Part shown: positions 24,833 to 33,723 of the stretch, one piece after another
How positions within the stretch are numbered: the stretch's first letter is position 1
Layout: each line of letters opens with the position of its first letter
Assembly: GCA_041745535.1 (NCBI GenBank)
Contig: JBGTIS010000344.1
Location: 1-49,730 of the forward strand
Source: JBGTIS01 sp041745535
Lineage (GTDB): Bacteria > Bacteroidota > Bacteroidia > Cytophagales > Cyclobacteriaceae
Length of the DNA stretch: 49,730 bases
Direction: 5' to 3'
Program-made: the position numbers and the translations under genes
Notes under the pieces: generated by a model
The model's database searches: none
Seen by the model: the letters and a program-made list of their open reading frames with translations, nothing else
Told to the model about the DNA's origin: nothing

Positions 24833-26395
24833 TTAAAATGTTAAAGTGCGGCTGTTGGGTAACGTTTTCTGGCTTTCCAACAAACTGTTCAATTCTTTTA
24901 CCATTTCAGGATGTTGGGCATACAAATTATTTTTTTCGCGTGGATCGGTGTCCAGATTATACAGTTGCCCTGGTGTTTTCACAGGTTCTCCTTCTATTCC
25001 GGCTACCTTGCTTAAACCTCCCGAACCTTGGCCTTGAATTAGTTTCCAGGAACCCTTTCTGATAGCAAATGTGCCATCACCTGAATGAGTAATCATCGAT
25101 TCTCTGATAATTCTCTCTGAATTTTGGGTTAACAAAACAGATGAAAAATCAAAACTATCTTCACCAGCATTACTGGGCAGTGTAGCACCCGTAATTTTGG
25201 CAAAAGTTGCCATTAAATCGGTTAGGCAAATCATCGCATTATTTTTTTCACCTTTTAAAAAATGATGGGGCCACCAGGCAATCAGGGGTATTCGGTGTCC
25301 TCCTTCCCAGATATCCGCTTTTGTACCGCGCCAATCGCCATTTGGGTAATGGCCAAATTTTTTAGTTACGGCATCAATTTTTTGCCAATCCTCTCCCCGG
25401 GTGATGGGATCGCCCGCATAGCCGGGTGAACCATTATCGCTGGTAAAAATAATAATGGTATTTTCATCCAGCTTTGATTTTTTTAGAGCCTCCCTGATAG
25501 CTCCTACTGAATAATCGACCTGAACTACCAAATCACCATAATCACCGGCATGGCTTGTACCTAAAAACTCTTTGGCTGGCTTAATAGGTGTATGGGGTGC
25601 TGTGAGCGAAAAAAACAGAAAGAATGGTTCATCCTGTTTTCGAGATCCCTGGTCCTGGATGAAATCCACAGCTTTTTGGGTAATATTGGGCAGAATATTT
25701 TCCAGGTCCCAGCCTTCCCGCATCATACCAGGACTTCCATACACCGAATTTGGTTTCTGGATATTGGGCAACTTTCCAACGATCTTTCTATTTTCAATAA
25801 AACAATAGGGTGGATAATTCGGCACGTCCACACCATAAAAATAATTGAATCCAGCTCCCAACGGACCGCCCGCTATTTCCTTCGAAAGATCTATTTGATT
25901 TCCTGTATTCATCGAACCCAGTGACCAGGGAATTTCACTTTGCGCATCAGGTTTAAGGGGCCAGTTCCATCCCAAATGCCATTTACCAATTAAAGCAGTC
26001 TGATAACCCTGTGTCCGAAGCATAGAAGGCAGCGTTACCCGGTTTTCCTCAATCAATGACCAATCGTAAGGGTAAAGCACCCATTTTTTTAATTTTCCCC
26101 TCCAGGCATATCTACCGGTTAAAATACCATAACGGGTGGGCGTACAGGCAGCTGCCGGAGCATGTGCATCGGTAAACATAATGCCCTCTTCAGCTAACCG
26201 ATCAATATTTGGGGTAGGAATTTTAGAATTAGCGTTATAACAGGAAGCATCACCATATCCCATATCATCAGCCAATATCAAGATAATGTTAGGATGTTTT
26301 ATGGGTTTTCGCGAAATTTTAAGATTGGTAAGATTTGAAAAAAGCAGGACAGAGATTACGAACCCAGATAGGGTTAAAGATTTAATAATATTCAT
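24833..26395 (-). CDS. Exported sulfatase, Cys-type (formylglycine)
   Basis: Type I sulfatase hydrolysing sulfate esters, probably outside the cytoplasm. An N-terminal hydrophobic segment (residues 5-24) suggests a signal peptide or anchor. Metal ligands are in ILADDMGYGD (Asp43/Asp44), and the activation motif CTPTRYGILTGR puts the formylglycine Cys at residue 84. GKWHLG and FTSDNGSPG, both family marks, are present. At 520 residues it has usual length. No maturase (anSME or FGE) is encoded in the window. It is on the same strand as the PQQ-like lipoprotein gene, 207 bases upstream of it. Substrate is unknown; a sulfated polysaccharide is plausible. Confidence 0.93.
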   Translation of the reverse strand: MNIIKSLTLSGFVISVLLFSNLTNLKISRKPIKHPNIILILADDMGYGDASCYNANSKIPTPNIDRLAEEGIMFTDAHAPAAACTPTRYGILTGRYAWRGKLKKWVLYPYDWSLIEENRVTLPSMLRTQGYQTALIGKWHLGWNWPLKPDAQSEIPWSLGSMNTGNQIDLSKEIAGGPLGAGFNYFYGVDVPNYPPYCFIENRKIVGKLPNIQKPNSVYGSPGMMREGWDLENILPNITQKAVDFIQDQGSRKQDEPFFLFFSLTAPHTPIKPAKEFLGTSHAGDYGDLVVQVDYSVGAIREALKKSKLDENTIIIFTSDNGSPGYAGDPITRGEDWQKIDAVTKKFGHYPNGDWRGTKADIWEGGHRIPLIAWWPHHFLKGEKNNAMICLTDLMATFAKITGATLPSNAGEDSFDFSSVLLTQNSERIIRESMITHSGDGTFAIRKGSWKLIQGQGSGGLSKVAGIEGEPVKTPGQLYNLDTDPREKNNLYAQHPEMVKELNSLLESQKTLPNSRTLTF

Positions 26396-26969
26396 TTGGC
26401 CAACAATTCGTTTTTTGGGATAAAGTCTAATTATCTATCATCCAAAATTTCGGCCAGAAAAACAGGTATGTAATAATTATTACATTTTTATTATAATTAT
26501 ATTTATAATATTTGTCCTATAATTTAAATATTCTATTTAAATAATGAATTAACAAAATTTTAGCACATTCCAATATTTCTATTGTATTAGCAAAATATTA
26601 TTAATTGGTATTATAAGTAATTCATATTGGTTAATAAATATTTAATTAACCTTTTTCTATTTTTTGTATTAATATATTCCATTTAATTGCTTAAATTATT
26701 GTAATCTTTTCAAAGGAAGGTTATTTTCGTATTTCAGCCTGTAGTAATTTTATTTTCTCATCTCTCAGGGAAAAACTGGCCCACAATGCGTCTGTTTATG
26801 GAATGAAAGGAGAATTTATCTTCAAAGACCGGTTTAAGAGATTGGGGAAATTTTAATTATTTATAAATTAGATAATTACGTAAGCAAAATTCTATAATGA
26901 AATATAAAAAATAATATAATTTTTTTTATATTTGTTATAATTATTTAAATTCAAATTAAATTTATTTCC
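26396..26969. other. AT-rich intergenic region, 574 bases
   Basis: Very AT-rich between the divergent sulfatase and the 134-residue orphan gene. It must carry both promoters, but I could not single them out because many A/T words fit. A short open frame that looks like decayed coding sequence lies at 26695-26856. Confidence 0.6.
26695..26856 (+). pseudogene. Possible coding remnant (53 codons, no good start)
   Basis: An open frame bounded by stops contains SKEGYFRISACSNFIFSS and ends KGEFIFKDRFKRLGKF. The composition is protein-like against very AT-rich surroundings. The piece EGYFRISA resembles the C-terminal part of PLP aminotransferases of the LL-diaminopimelate type, but the rest does not. 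The only ATG (26803) is near the end. It could be a decayed gene end or chance. Confidence 0.2.
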
Positions 26970-27374
26970 ATGGAAAACTATCCGGAACTACTAAAACATC
27001 CTCAGGCTGCAGAAGATTTTTTCAATACCTACAAGAAATTTCTTCCTGAAAAGCAATTTCTTACCGGTTTTAATTTCGCGATTCATTGCGACAATTTTCA
27101 TTGGGCATTTAACAGATATTTAGTGAGCGAGAAGAAAAGCATGTACCGAATCAATTCTTTAGTTAGGGAATTTTTTAACGAAAATAAGGATCAGAACCGA
27201 AGGCTGGTGTTGTACATTCTTTTTATAAAAGGCTTTCTTCAAATTACAGAAGATATGCTTTTGCAAAGCGAATATTACGAATTAATGAATAAATTCGAAA
27301 ACGCCCAGCATAATATTCAAAACCTGATTGGGATGCTTGCGGCTGAATCTGTCGATAATATTCCTACATTCTAA
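26970..27374 (+). CDS. Small orphan protein, 134 aa
   Basis: Complete frame starting MENYPELLKHPQAAEDFF. The protein is soluble-looking, aromatic-rich and probably all-helical (NFAIHCDNFHWAFNRYLVSE; FENAQHNIQNLIGMLA). It has no signal peptide and no known motif. It stands alone after an AT-rich spacer and ends before a strong hairpin terminator, which supports it as a real, separately transcribed gene. I do not recognise the family. Confidence 0.72.
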   Translation: MENYPELLKHPQAAEDFFNTYKKFLPEKQFLTGFNFAIHCDNFHWAFNRYLVSEKKSMYRINSLVREFFNENKDQNRRLVLYILFIKGFLQITEDMLLQSEYYELMNKFENAQHNIQNLIGMLAAESVDNIPTF

Positions 27375-27417
27375 GTACCCCACCTTAATTGGCTATAATA
27401 CAGACTTTATAAATTTA

Positions 27418-27468
27418 CTCATTAGCAGGTAATCAGGTCACCTGCTAATGAGCATATAATTTTTTTTT
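27418..27468 (+). terminator. Intrinsic terminator after the 134-aa orphan
   Basis: A perfect 13-pair stem (27418-27430 with 27440-27452) around a 9-base loop is followed after seven bases by a run of nine T (27460-27468). The stem is unusually long and perfect for this window. Confidence 0.75.
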
Positions 27469-27591
27469 CTGATTGAAGCTGGGACTTATCAATTAAATAT
27501 TCCTAATCATACTTCTGGGTAATCCTTCCTTTTTTCACTGTTTCATCAAATAAAAAATATTTTTCGCGAAGGCCTGGATTTATCAAAATCT

Positions 27592-27813
27592 CTATATTGG
27601 TAAAACATACTTCATTTTAGCTTTATTAAGAATTGCTTCGGCACGATCAATTAGCACCACAGTGGAAGAGCCATTCACATTAATTACCTTAATAGTAGGA
27701 CAATTCCTTTCTTTTGCGATTTGAATTACTTTTTCTGACCGCTCGATCATGGTAAAAACATCATCACGTGAAGCTAACCGGCCCGGGAACTCTAAATCTA
27801 AATAAGTTATCAT
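27592..27813 (-). CDS. Small orphan protein, 73 aa
   Basis: Complete frame on the minus strand: MITYLDLEFPGRLASRDDVF... ending AKMKYVLPI. It is a compact alpha/beta-looking soluble protein with a hydrophobic strand (TIKVINVNGSSTVVLID) and a basic helix (AEAILNKAKMKY). No signal or catalytic motif is seen. It faces the hairpin terminator of the neighbouring orphan gene. Length and balanced composition argue for a real gene, but support is limited to that. Family not recognised. Confidence 0.62.
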   Translation of the reverse strand: MITYLDLEFPGRLASRDDVFTMIERSEKVIQIAKERNCPTIKVINVNGSSTVVLIDRAEAILNKAKMKYVLPI

Positions 27814-28117
27814 AGCTGTTTTTTATTAATTCTATTTTATCTCAAATGTAATTAAAACATTACATATGTCAAAATAGTTATATTATTTATTTGAATAAAT
27901 AAATAACTTTGATAAGTCAGGTTTACTTTTAAAATAAAGGAAAATGAAAACCCGAAATTTTAATCAAGAACTACAATTGCACTCCGCGATATTAAAATTA
28001 TAAGTATGCGACATAATACTACCCTTAAAATCTAAATATTATGGTAGAATTTATATATTTGTAATGTACTCATTAGGGTATTACCTGATATTAATTTTAA
28101 TTTATTCTAAGCTATTT
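27814..28117. other. Intergenic region, 304 bases
   Basis: Divergent spacer between the 73-residue orphan (minus) and the Gfo/Idh/MocA gene (plus). It is AT-rich; I see no gene, hairpin or clear promoter motif. Confidence 0.6.
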
Positions 28118-29422
28118 ATGGAAAATTCTGGCAAAAATGTTTATTACCCCACCAGGAGGAAATTTATAAAATCATCTGGCACCGCGCTGATAGCAGGTAG
28201 CCTTCCCCTGAATGTTCTTATGTCTAAATCTTTCACCCGGAACGACAACACATTAAAAGTTGGCCTCATCGGGTGTGGTGGTCGTGGTACCGGAGCCGCT
28301 AAACAGGCGTTAGATGCGGATAAAAATGTTGTGTTAACCGCAATGGCAGATGCTTTTGAAGACAGAATATTAAGCTGCCAGGAAAACCTTAAAAAAATAC
28401 ATGGCGATAAAGTGCAGGTATCTAAAGAGAATTTATTCGTCGGGTTCGATGCTTTTCAGAAAGTGATAGATGCTGATGTGGATGTAGTGTTACTGGCAAC
28501 TCCTCCCGGTTTCAGACCTGACCACCTGGAAGCCGCCATCAAGGCCGGTAAACATGTGTTTTGTGAAAAACCTATGGCTGTGGATGCGCCTGGTATACGT
28601 AAAGTTATGGAAACCGCAAAACTGGCTCAGGAAAAGAATCTTTCCTTAGTTTCCGGCTTCTGCTGGAGGTATCATTATCCGAAAAGGGCTTCTTTTCAAA
28701 AAATTCTGGATGGTGCCATTGGCGATGTTTCTACCATTTATAATACCTACAATACTAGTACTTTGTGGTCAAAACCCCGTGAAGCTGGCTGGACAGAAAT
28801 GGAATATCAAATGCGGAACTGGCTATACTATAACTGGTTGTCGGGCGATCATATCATGGAACAGGCGGTCCATAGTATAGACATGATGTCATGGGCAATG
28901 GGTGATATCCAGCCTGTAAGCGCTACCGCGACAGGAGGGCGACAAGTGCGAACCGAGCCTGAGTTTGGGCACATTTTCGATCATTTTGCCGTGGTTTATG
29001 ACTACGGTGACGGTAAAAAAGGATTCCATTTTAGCCGGCAACAGCTCAACTGTGCCTACAGCTATGCAGTGGAAGTATTTGGCAAAGAAGGAAACGCGCT
29101 TATTGATTGTACCCGGGATGTACATGAAGTAAACGGGGCAGAAAAATGGAGATACAAAGGTGAAAAAAATGATATGTATCAAACTGAACATAATGAACTT
29201 TTTGCCTCCATCAGAAATAGTAAGCCTATGAATGATGGCTCATGGATGGCACAAAGTACCATGCTGGCCCTAATGGGCAGAATGGCTGCGTATACCGGTG
29301 AAGTAGTGACCTGGGATATGGCTTTAAACTCGGAAGAAAAATTAGGTCCTGAGCAATATTCCTGGGATCTGAATTATCCTGTACCACCTGTGGCCATGCC
29401 AGGCAAAACAAAATTCATCTAG
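28118..29422 (+). CDS. Gfo/Idh/MocA-family oxidoreductase with twin-arginine signal
   Basis: NAD(P)-dependent sugar or polyol oxidoreductase carried on an export signal. I start it at ATG 28118 (MENSGKNVYYPTRRKFIKSS), because the twin-arginine motif TRRKFIK then falls at residues 12-18; a frame opening at 28064 only adds 18 hydrophobic residues. The Rossmann motif is GLIGCGGRGTG (49-59), and the family CEKPMAVD lies near residue 150. The C-terminal domain includes HIMEQAVHSIDMMSW. The 434 residues match the exported subfamily common in Bacteroidetes and Planctomycetes. It is followed 5 bases later by a sugar-isomerase-like gene, so the two probably act on one pathway. Substrate unknown. Confidence 0.92.
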   Translation: MENSGKNVYYPTRRKFIKSSGTALIAGSLPLNVLMSKSFTRNDNTLKVGLIGCGGRGTGAAKQALDADKNVVLTAMADAFEDRILSCQENLKKIHGDKVQVSKENLFVGFDAFQKVIDADVDVVLLATPPGFRPDHLEAAIKAGKHVFCEKPMAVDAPGIRKVMETAKLAQEKNLSLVSGFCWRYHYPKRASFQKILDGAIGDVSTIYNTYNTSTLWSKPREAGWTEMEYQMRNWLYYNWLSGDHIMEQAVHSIDMMSWAMGDIQPVSATATGGRQVRTEPEFGHIFDHFAVVYDYGDGKKGFHFSRQQLNCAYSYAVEVFGKEGNALIDCTRDVHEVNGAEKWRYKGEKNDMYQTEHNELFASIRNSKPMNDGSWMAQSTMLALMGRMAAYTGEVVTWDMALNSEEKLGPEQYSWDLNYPVPPVAMPGKTKFI

Positions 29423-29427
29423 CTTTA

Positions 29428-30369
29428 ATGCGTATATCTTTGAAAAAAAATGTAACCCGGCGGGAATTTGTTCTAAAAAGCAGTCAGATCTGTTCAGCTT
29501 TGAGTCTGTCTCCTTTCATCCATATTTCCGCGATTTCCGCAGGCCTAAATAGCAGTTTAAAAAATAAGAGGAATATCAAAAAATCGTTGAAATTTGGTAT
29601 GGTGGAAGAAGGTACTTCCATCCTCGAAAAATTTAAACTGTTAAAGGAATTGGGTTACGATGGTGTTGAACTGGATAGCCCATCTGATTTGGATCAAGAT
29701 GAAGTACTGGCTGCCAAAAAAGAAACCGGATTAGAGATTCCGGGTATCATCGATTCGGTACACTGGAAGTTTCATCTTACTGATCCTGACCCGGCCGTCA
29801 GGGCCAAAGGCATTGAAGGTTTGAAAACCGCGTTAAACGACTGCAAACGCTTTGGAGGAACCACAGTATTACTGGTTCCGGGTGTGGTTAACAAAGATGT
29901 ATCGTATGAATCAGCCTATAAAACCTCGCAGGAAGAAATCAGAAAGGTATTGCCATTGGCCGAAGAACTCGATATTAAAATAGCCATAGAAAATGTGTGG
30001 AACAATTTTCTGTTAAGCCCATTGGAAGCTGCCCGTTATGTAGATGAGTTGGATAGTCCGATGATTGGCTGGTACATGGATGTGGGTAATGTGGTACGGT
30101 ACGGATGGCCCGAACATTGGATCAGAACTTTGGGTAAACGAATCCTAAAAATGGATATCAAAGAGTATAGCCGCGAAAAACAGGAAAAAGAAGGAATCTG
30201 GAAGGGTTTTGACGTGAATTTGTTAGAAGGTGATTGCAACTGGCCTGCCGTAATGGCTGCCGTTGATGAAATTGGTTATACAGGATGGGGCTCTGCTGAA
30301 GTACCAGGCGGAAAACGTGACCGGCTTAAAGATATATCGGACAGGATGGATAAAATTTTTAATAGCTAA
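29428..30369 (+). CDS. Sugar phosphate isomerase/epimerase-like TIM-barrel protein, exported
   Basis: Xylose-isomerase-like TIM-barrel protein of 313 residues. The N-terminus has RREFVLKSSQ and a hydrophobic stretch, a weak twin-arginine-type signal. The barrel carries the usual metal-site acids: Glu in LGYDGVELDSPSD, IAIENVWNN, GWYMDVGNVVRYGWPEHW and the C-terminal GWGSAEVPGG. It begins 5 bases after the oxidoreductase gene and is surely cotranscribed with it. This pairing is common for inositol- or sugar-derivative catabolism, but the substrate cannot be named. Confidence 0.9.
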   Translation: MRISLKKNVTRREFVLKSSQICSALSLSPFIHISAISAGLNSSLKNKRNIKKSLKFGMVEEGTSILEKFKLLKELGYDGVELDSPSDLDQDEVLAAKKETGLEIPGIIDSVHWKFHLTDPDPAVRAKGIEGLKTALNDCKRFGGTTVLLVPGVVNKDVSYESAYKTSQEEIRKVLPLAEELDIKIAIENVWNNFLLSPLEAARYVDELDSPMIGWYMDVGNVVRYGWPEHWIRTLGKRILKMDIKEYSREKQEKEGIWKGFDVNLLEGDCNWPAVMAAVDEIGYTGWGSAEVPGGKRDRLKDISDRMDKIFNS

Positions 30370-30420
30370 TTTCTTTTCTTTAAGTTTCGTTTGACTGTGA
30401 ATCGGTTTTACAATAATTAT

Positions 30421-30452
30421 GGAAACCGGGTTATCTAAATGCCCGGTTTTCC
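30421..30452 (+). terminator. Hairpin after the isomerase gene
   Basis: GGAAACCGGG (30421-30430) pairs with CCCGGTTTTCC (30442-30452) with a single bulged T and an 11-base loop. The T run afterwards is poor, so it is a moderate terminator candidate. Confidence 0.5.
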
Positions 30453-30485
30453 GTAATATTGTATGAACTTGTAAAATTTGATGAA

Positions 30486-31259
30486 ATGGGCAAAGAAAAC
30501 TACCTGATCACCATAATTGTCCCTGTATTTAACGAAGAAGATAGCCTGGGTGAGTTCTATAAGGTTTTTTTACATTATTTTAAAATTACACCTGTTCCCA
30601 CACAGGTTTTATTTATCGATGATGGATCAACCGACAAAAGCCTCAGAATTATTAAGGATATATGCAAAAAGAATAACCGGTTTGCATATGCGTCACTTGA
30701 CAAGAATTATGGGTTAAGTACAGCCATTAAAGCAGGAATTGATCTGAGCAATACACCTTATATCGGATATATTGATTCTGACCTGCAAACCAATCCCGAG
30801 GATTTCCTCCTTTATTTTCCCTTTATGGAAGAATATGCTATGATTAATGGCATCAGAAAAAAACGTAATGATGGCTTTATTAAAAAATTATCTTCCTTTA
30901 TCGCCAATCGCTTCAGGAAATTTATGATTAACGATGGAATTACAGATACGTGTTGTCCTTTAAAAATACTAAAAACTGATTACGCGAAACGGATTCCTTT
31001 CTTTACGGGAATGCACCGATTTATTCCTGCGTTGGTGCAATTACAGGGTGGCAAAGTAAAGCAAATCCCCATCAGGCATTTTCCACGATTTGCCGGGACC
31101 TCCAAGTATCATCTCTTTAACCGGCTCGTTGGCCCCTTCACAGATACTTTGGTTTTTACATGGATGAAAAAAAGATATATCAATTATCAGGTAAGTGAGC
31201 AAAAAAATATAGAGATGGAAAACACTGTCCCCCAGGAAGTTGTTAATTCAACTAACTGA
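30486..31259 (+). CDS. Family 2 glycosyltransferase (polyprenyl-phosphate sugar type)
   Basis: GT-A glycosyltransferase, 257 residues from ATG 30486; a TTG at 30459 would add nine residues with no family support. Nucleotide-sugar motifs are IIVPVFNEEDSLGEFY (10-25), FIDDGSTDKS (43-52) and the DxD-like YIDSDLQTNPED (95-106). The C-terminus RFAGTSKYHLFNRLVGPFTD is typical for dolichyl/undecaprenyl-phosphate mannose- or ArnC-like enzymes. It lacks the C-terminal membrane helices of ArnC. It is followed by a LAB_N membrane protein and an ArnT-like enzyme, so it likely makes the lipid-linked sugar donor for them. Confidence 0.9.
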   Translation: MGKENYLITIIVPVFNEEDSLGEFYKVFLHYFKITPVPTQVLFIDDGSTDKSLRIIKDICKKNNRFAYASLDKNYGLSTAIKAGIDLSNTPYIGYIDSDLQTNPEDFLLYFPFMEEYAMINGIRKKRNDGFIKKLSSFIANRFRKFMINDGITDTCCPLKILKTDYAKRIPFFTGMHRFIPALVQLQGGKVKQIPIRHFPRFAGTSKYHLFNRLVGPFTDTLVFTWMKKRYINYQVSEQKNIEMENTVPQEVVNSTN

Positions 31260-31313
31260 TAATTATCTGAATTCTAAGTTTCAATTTATTATAAATCGCG
31301 ATAGCTACGATAT

Positions 31314-31982
31314 ATGCATGGCAATACAATAATTTATATTATTGGATTTACTGCCCAGATTTTGTTTTCTGCCAGGCTTTTGATCCAATGGTTTAAGTCT
31401 GAAAAAACAGGAAGGGTATTATCGCCTACTATTTTCTGGCAACTCAGCCTGATCGCCTCTTTTCTTCTGATGGTATATGGAATTCTCCGTGACGATCTGG
31501 TAATCATACTGGGCCAGGTGCTCTCCTATTTTGTATACATCCGAAATCTGCAGTATAAAAACGCATGGCGTTATATACCGGTTTACTTTAAAGGATTGGT
31601 CCTAATTTTTCCCTTTGTCTCCATTGCCTGGCTTGCTTCCGGGTTAAGCCATAACCTCAATTATATAATCTCGCATACCACCATTCCCATGTCTATGCTG
31701 ATTTGGGGAAGTGCCGGGCAGATTATTTTTACCCTTCGGTTTATTTATCAGTGGTATTTTTCTGAAAAACAAAAAAAGTCAGTGCTACCTTTTGGCTTTT
31801 GGGTCATTAGCCTCATTGGGTCATTAATGATTATATCGTATGCCATTTACAGGGTAGATCCGGTTTTATTTTTCGGGCAAATCTTCGGCGTGGCCATTTA
31901 TGCCAGAAACATTTTTCTTCATTCTAAAATGGAAGAAACAGAAAACAGAAAAAAAGCGCGCTATTCCTCTTCAAAAATTTAA
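31314..31982 (+). CDS. Tandem LAB_N (lipid A biosynthesis N-terminal domain) membrane protein
   Basis: A 222-residue inner-membrane protein with about six to seven membrane segments. Two copies of the LAB_N motif are visible: QILFSARLLIQWFKSEKTGR (residues 15-34) and QIIFTLRFIYQWYFSEKQKK (about 137-156), each followed by a hydrophobic SFLLMVYGI or SLMIISYAI block and an ILGQVLSYFVYIRNL or FGQIFGVAIYARNI helix. LAB_N is usually the N-terminal part of lipid-A-disaccharide synthase; here it stands alone in duplicate, like a small PQ-loop/SWEET-type transporter. Between a GT2 and an ArnT-like gene it could flip the lipid-linked sugar. That role is inferred. Confidence 0.88.
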   Translation: MHGNTIIYIIGFTAQILFSARLLIQWFKSEKTGRVLSPTIFWQLSLIASFLLMVYGILRDDLVIILGQVLSYFVYIRNLQYKNAWRYIPVYFKGLVLIFPFVSIAWLASGLSHNLNYIISHTTIPMSMLIWGSAGQIIFTLRFIYQWYFSEKQKKSVLPFGFWVISLIGSLMIISYAIYRVDPVLFFGQIFGVAIYARNIFLHSKMEETENRKKARYSSSKI

Positions 31983-32045
31983 TTATACAATGAACTACTT
32001 TACACGTAGTCACCCATTTATCCTTCCATTCTTCTGTTGTATTTA

Positions 32046-33695
32046 ATGTATACCATTCCACCCAACGCCGAACCGTATCCATCCATATTTACCAACCAGA
32101 AATATCAGCTAATAATCCTGGGACTTCTCTGTATTATTCCTTATTTCATCAATAGTGGTGTGCTTGATCCCGGGATAATGGAAGCCAGAAATTATATAAC
32201 CGCAAGGGAGATTGTGGAGAATGATACCTGGCTGGTGCCCACCATGAATGGCTACCCAAGGCTGGAGAAGCCTCCCCTACCCACCTGGATTACCGCCGTT
32301 GCTGGTTTGATTGCCGGCGATATAGAAAATCTGGTGGCACTAAGATTTCCTGCCGGAATCATTACCTGTGTAATGGCGCTGTTTCTTTTCTTTTTTACCA
32401 AATCGTTAACCCATGACCGCCTTCTACCTTTTCTTTCTACCGCGGTGCTGGTTACCTCCTTCTACATTATTTATATGGGCCGACAGGGCACCTGGGATAT
32501 TTATTGTCATAGCTTTATGTTAGGGGCCATCTGGTTGCTATTTGATGCCTGGCAAAAAAAATTAAATGGCTACTGGCGGTTTGTATTGGTGGGTATTTTA
32601 CTTGGGTTTTCATTTTTAAGTAAAGGGCCTATCGCTTTTTACGCGCTTCTTCTGCCCTTCTTAATCGCCTATTTTGTGGGATATGGTTTTCAGGGTTTTA
32701 AATATAATTGGAAAGGCGGTTTACTGGCATTGTTTGTAGGAGTTGCCATAAGCGCGGCCTGGCCTTTATTTATTTATCTGATGGTGCCTGAAGACCTGAA
32801 GTATATGGTGGCAAAAGAAACAGGCTCCTGGGCCGATCGCCATGTGCGACCTTTCTGGCAATATTGGAGCTTTCCTTTTCAGTCGGGAATCTGGGGCATA
32901 CTGGCCATTGCGGCACTGGTCTATCCTTATGCGCAAAAAAGAATTGACCAGTATGGTAATTATATTTTTCTGGCGGTTTGGGTTATTGCAGGTGTATTTC
33001 TTTTATCCCTGATTCCTGAAAAAAAAGAAAGATATCTGTTGCCCGTGTTAATTCCATTGGCTTTGCTCACTGCTTTTTACATCAGAACATTAATTGATGC
33101 TTTTGATAACCAAAAGCGGAAAAAAGCAGATTTCTGGATATTTAGTTTTAATGCTATTTTTTTTACGATCGTTTCTTTTGCTGTACCCATATTCTTTTAT
33201 ATCAAAATTTCTTCTGTTACCGTTTTTGGGCTCATCAGTATAAGCCTTTTATTTTTCGGCATTTCCTTTTTATTCTATCAATCTTTCCGAAAGAAAAACG
33301 TGTTTTTACTTTTTTTAAGCATGGTCCTGCTCACCATTTCTGTAATTCTTGCCATGCCACCTTTTGTAAAAGACTTTATGTATACCAATACAACTTATAA
33401 AAGCTTACGAGGTGTACGAACTTTCGATGAGTTTAAAAACCTGAAATTTTACAGCGTCGGTGAAATCAGGCCTGAACAAATATGGGAAGTTGGCAAACCA
33501 ATAGATACCTTAAAAGTTATAGATAACAGGTGGAATATCCGGCTTAAAGAACCTGTTGCTATTTTCTCTTATCAGCCCTTACAGGAACTGTTGCCGGTGG
33601 CTGATAGTTTGAAAATTGAGGAACTTGCTGTATATCCATATGACCGGGCAAAAACCGATAAAAAGTTGTATTTTTCCAGGGTAACTCCTAAATAA
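32046..33695 (+). CDS. ArnT-like glycosyltransferase (GT83/PMT superfamily)
   Basis: Integral-membrane GT-C enzyme of 549 residues that moves sugars from polyprenyl phosphate to lipid A or other outer acceptors. The first periplasmic loop has the catalytic signature DPGIMEARNYITAREIVENDTW and NGYPRLEKPPLPTW (about 45-80), the hallmark of ArnT. Around ten further membrane segments follow, with a soluble C-terminal tail of about 100 residues. I start at ATG 32046; a TTG at 32037 would add three residues. It ends the GT2-LAB_N-GT83 module. The acceptor and sugar are unknown. Confidence 0.92.
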   Translation: MYTIPPNAEPYPSIFTNQKYQLIILGLLCIIPYFINSGVLDPGIMEARNYITAREIVENDTWLVPTMNGYPRLEKPPLPTWITAVAGLIAGDIENLVALRFPAGIITCVMALFLFFFTKSLTHDRLLPFLSTAVLVTSFYIIYMGRQGTWDIYCHSFMLGAIWLLFDAWQKKLNGYWRFVLVGILLGFSFLSKGPIAFYALLLPFLIAYFVGYGFQGFKYNWKGGLLALFVGVAISAAWPLFIYLMVPEDLKYMVAKETGSWADRHVRPFWQYWSFPFQSGIWGILAIAALVYPYAQKRIDQYGNYIFLAVWVIAGVFLLSLIPEKKERYLLPVLIPLALLTAFYIRTLIDAFDNQKRKKADFWIFSFNAIFFTIVSFAVPIFFYIKISSVTVFGLISISLLFFGISFLFYQSFRKKNVFLLFLSMVLLTISVILAMPPFVKDFMYTNTTYKSLRGVRTFDEFKNLKFYSVGEIRPEQIWEVGKPIDTLKVIDNRWNIRLKEPVAIFSYQPLQELLPVADSLKIEELAVYPYDRAKTDKKLYFSRVTPK

Positions 33696-33723
33696 TCTCG
33701 ATCATTTTTTAAATACCATTGCC

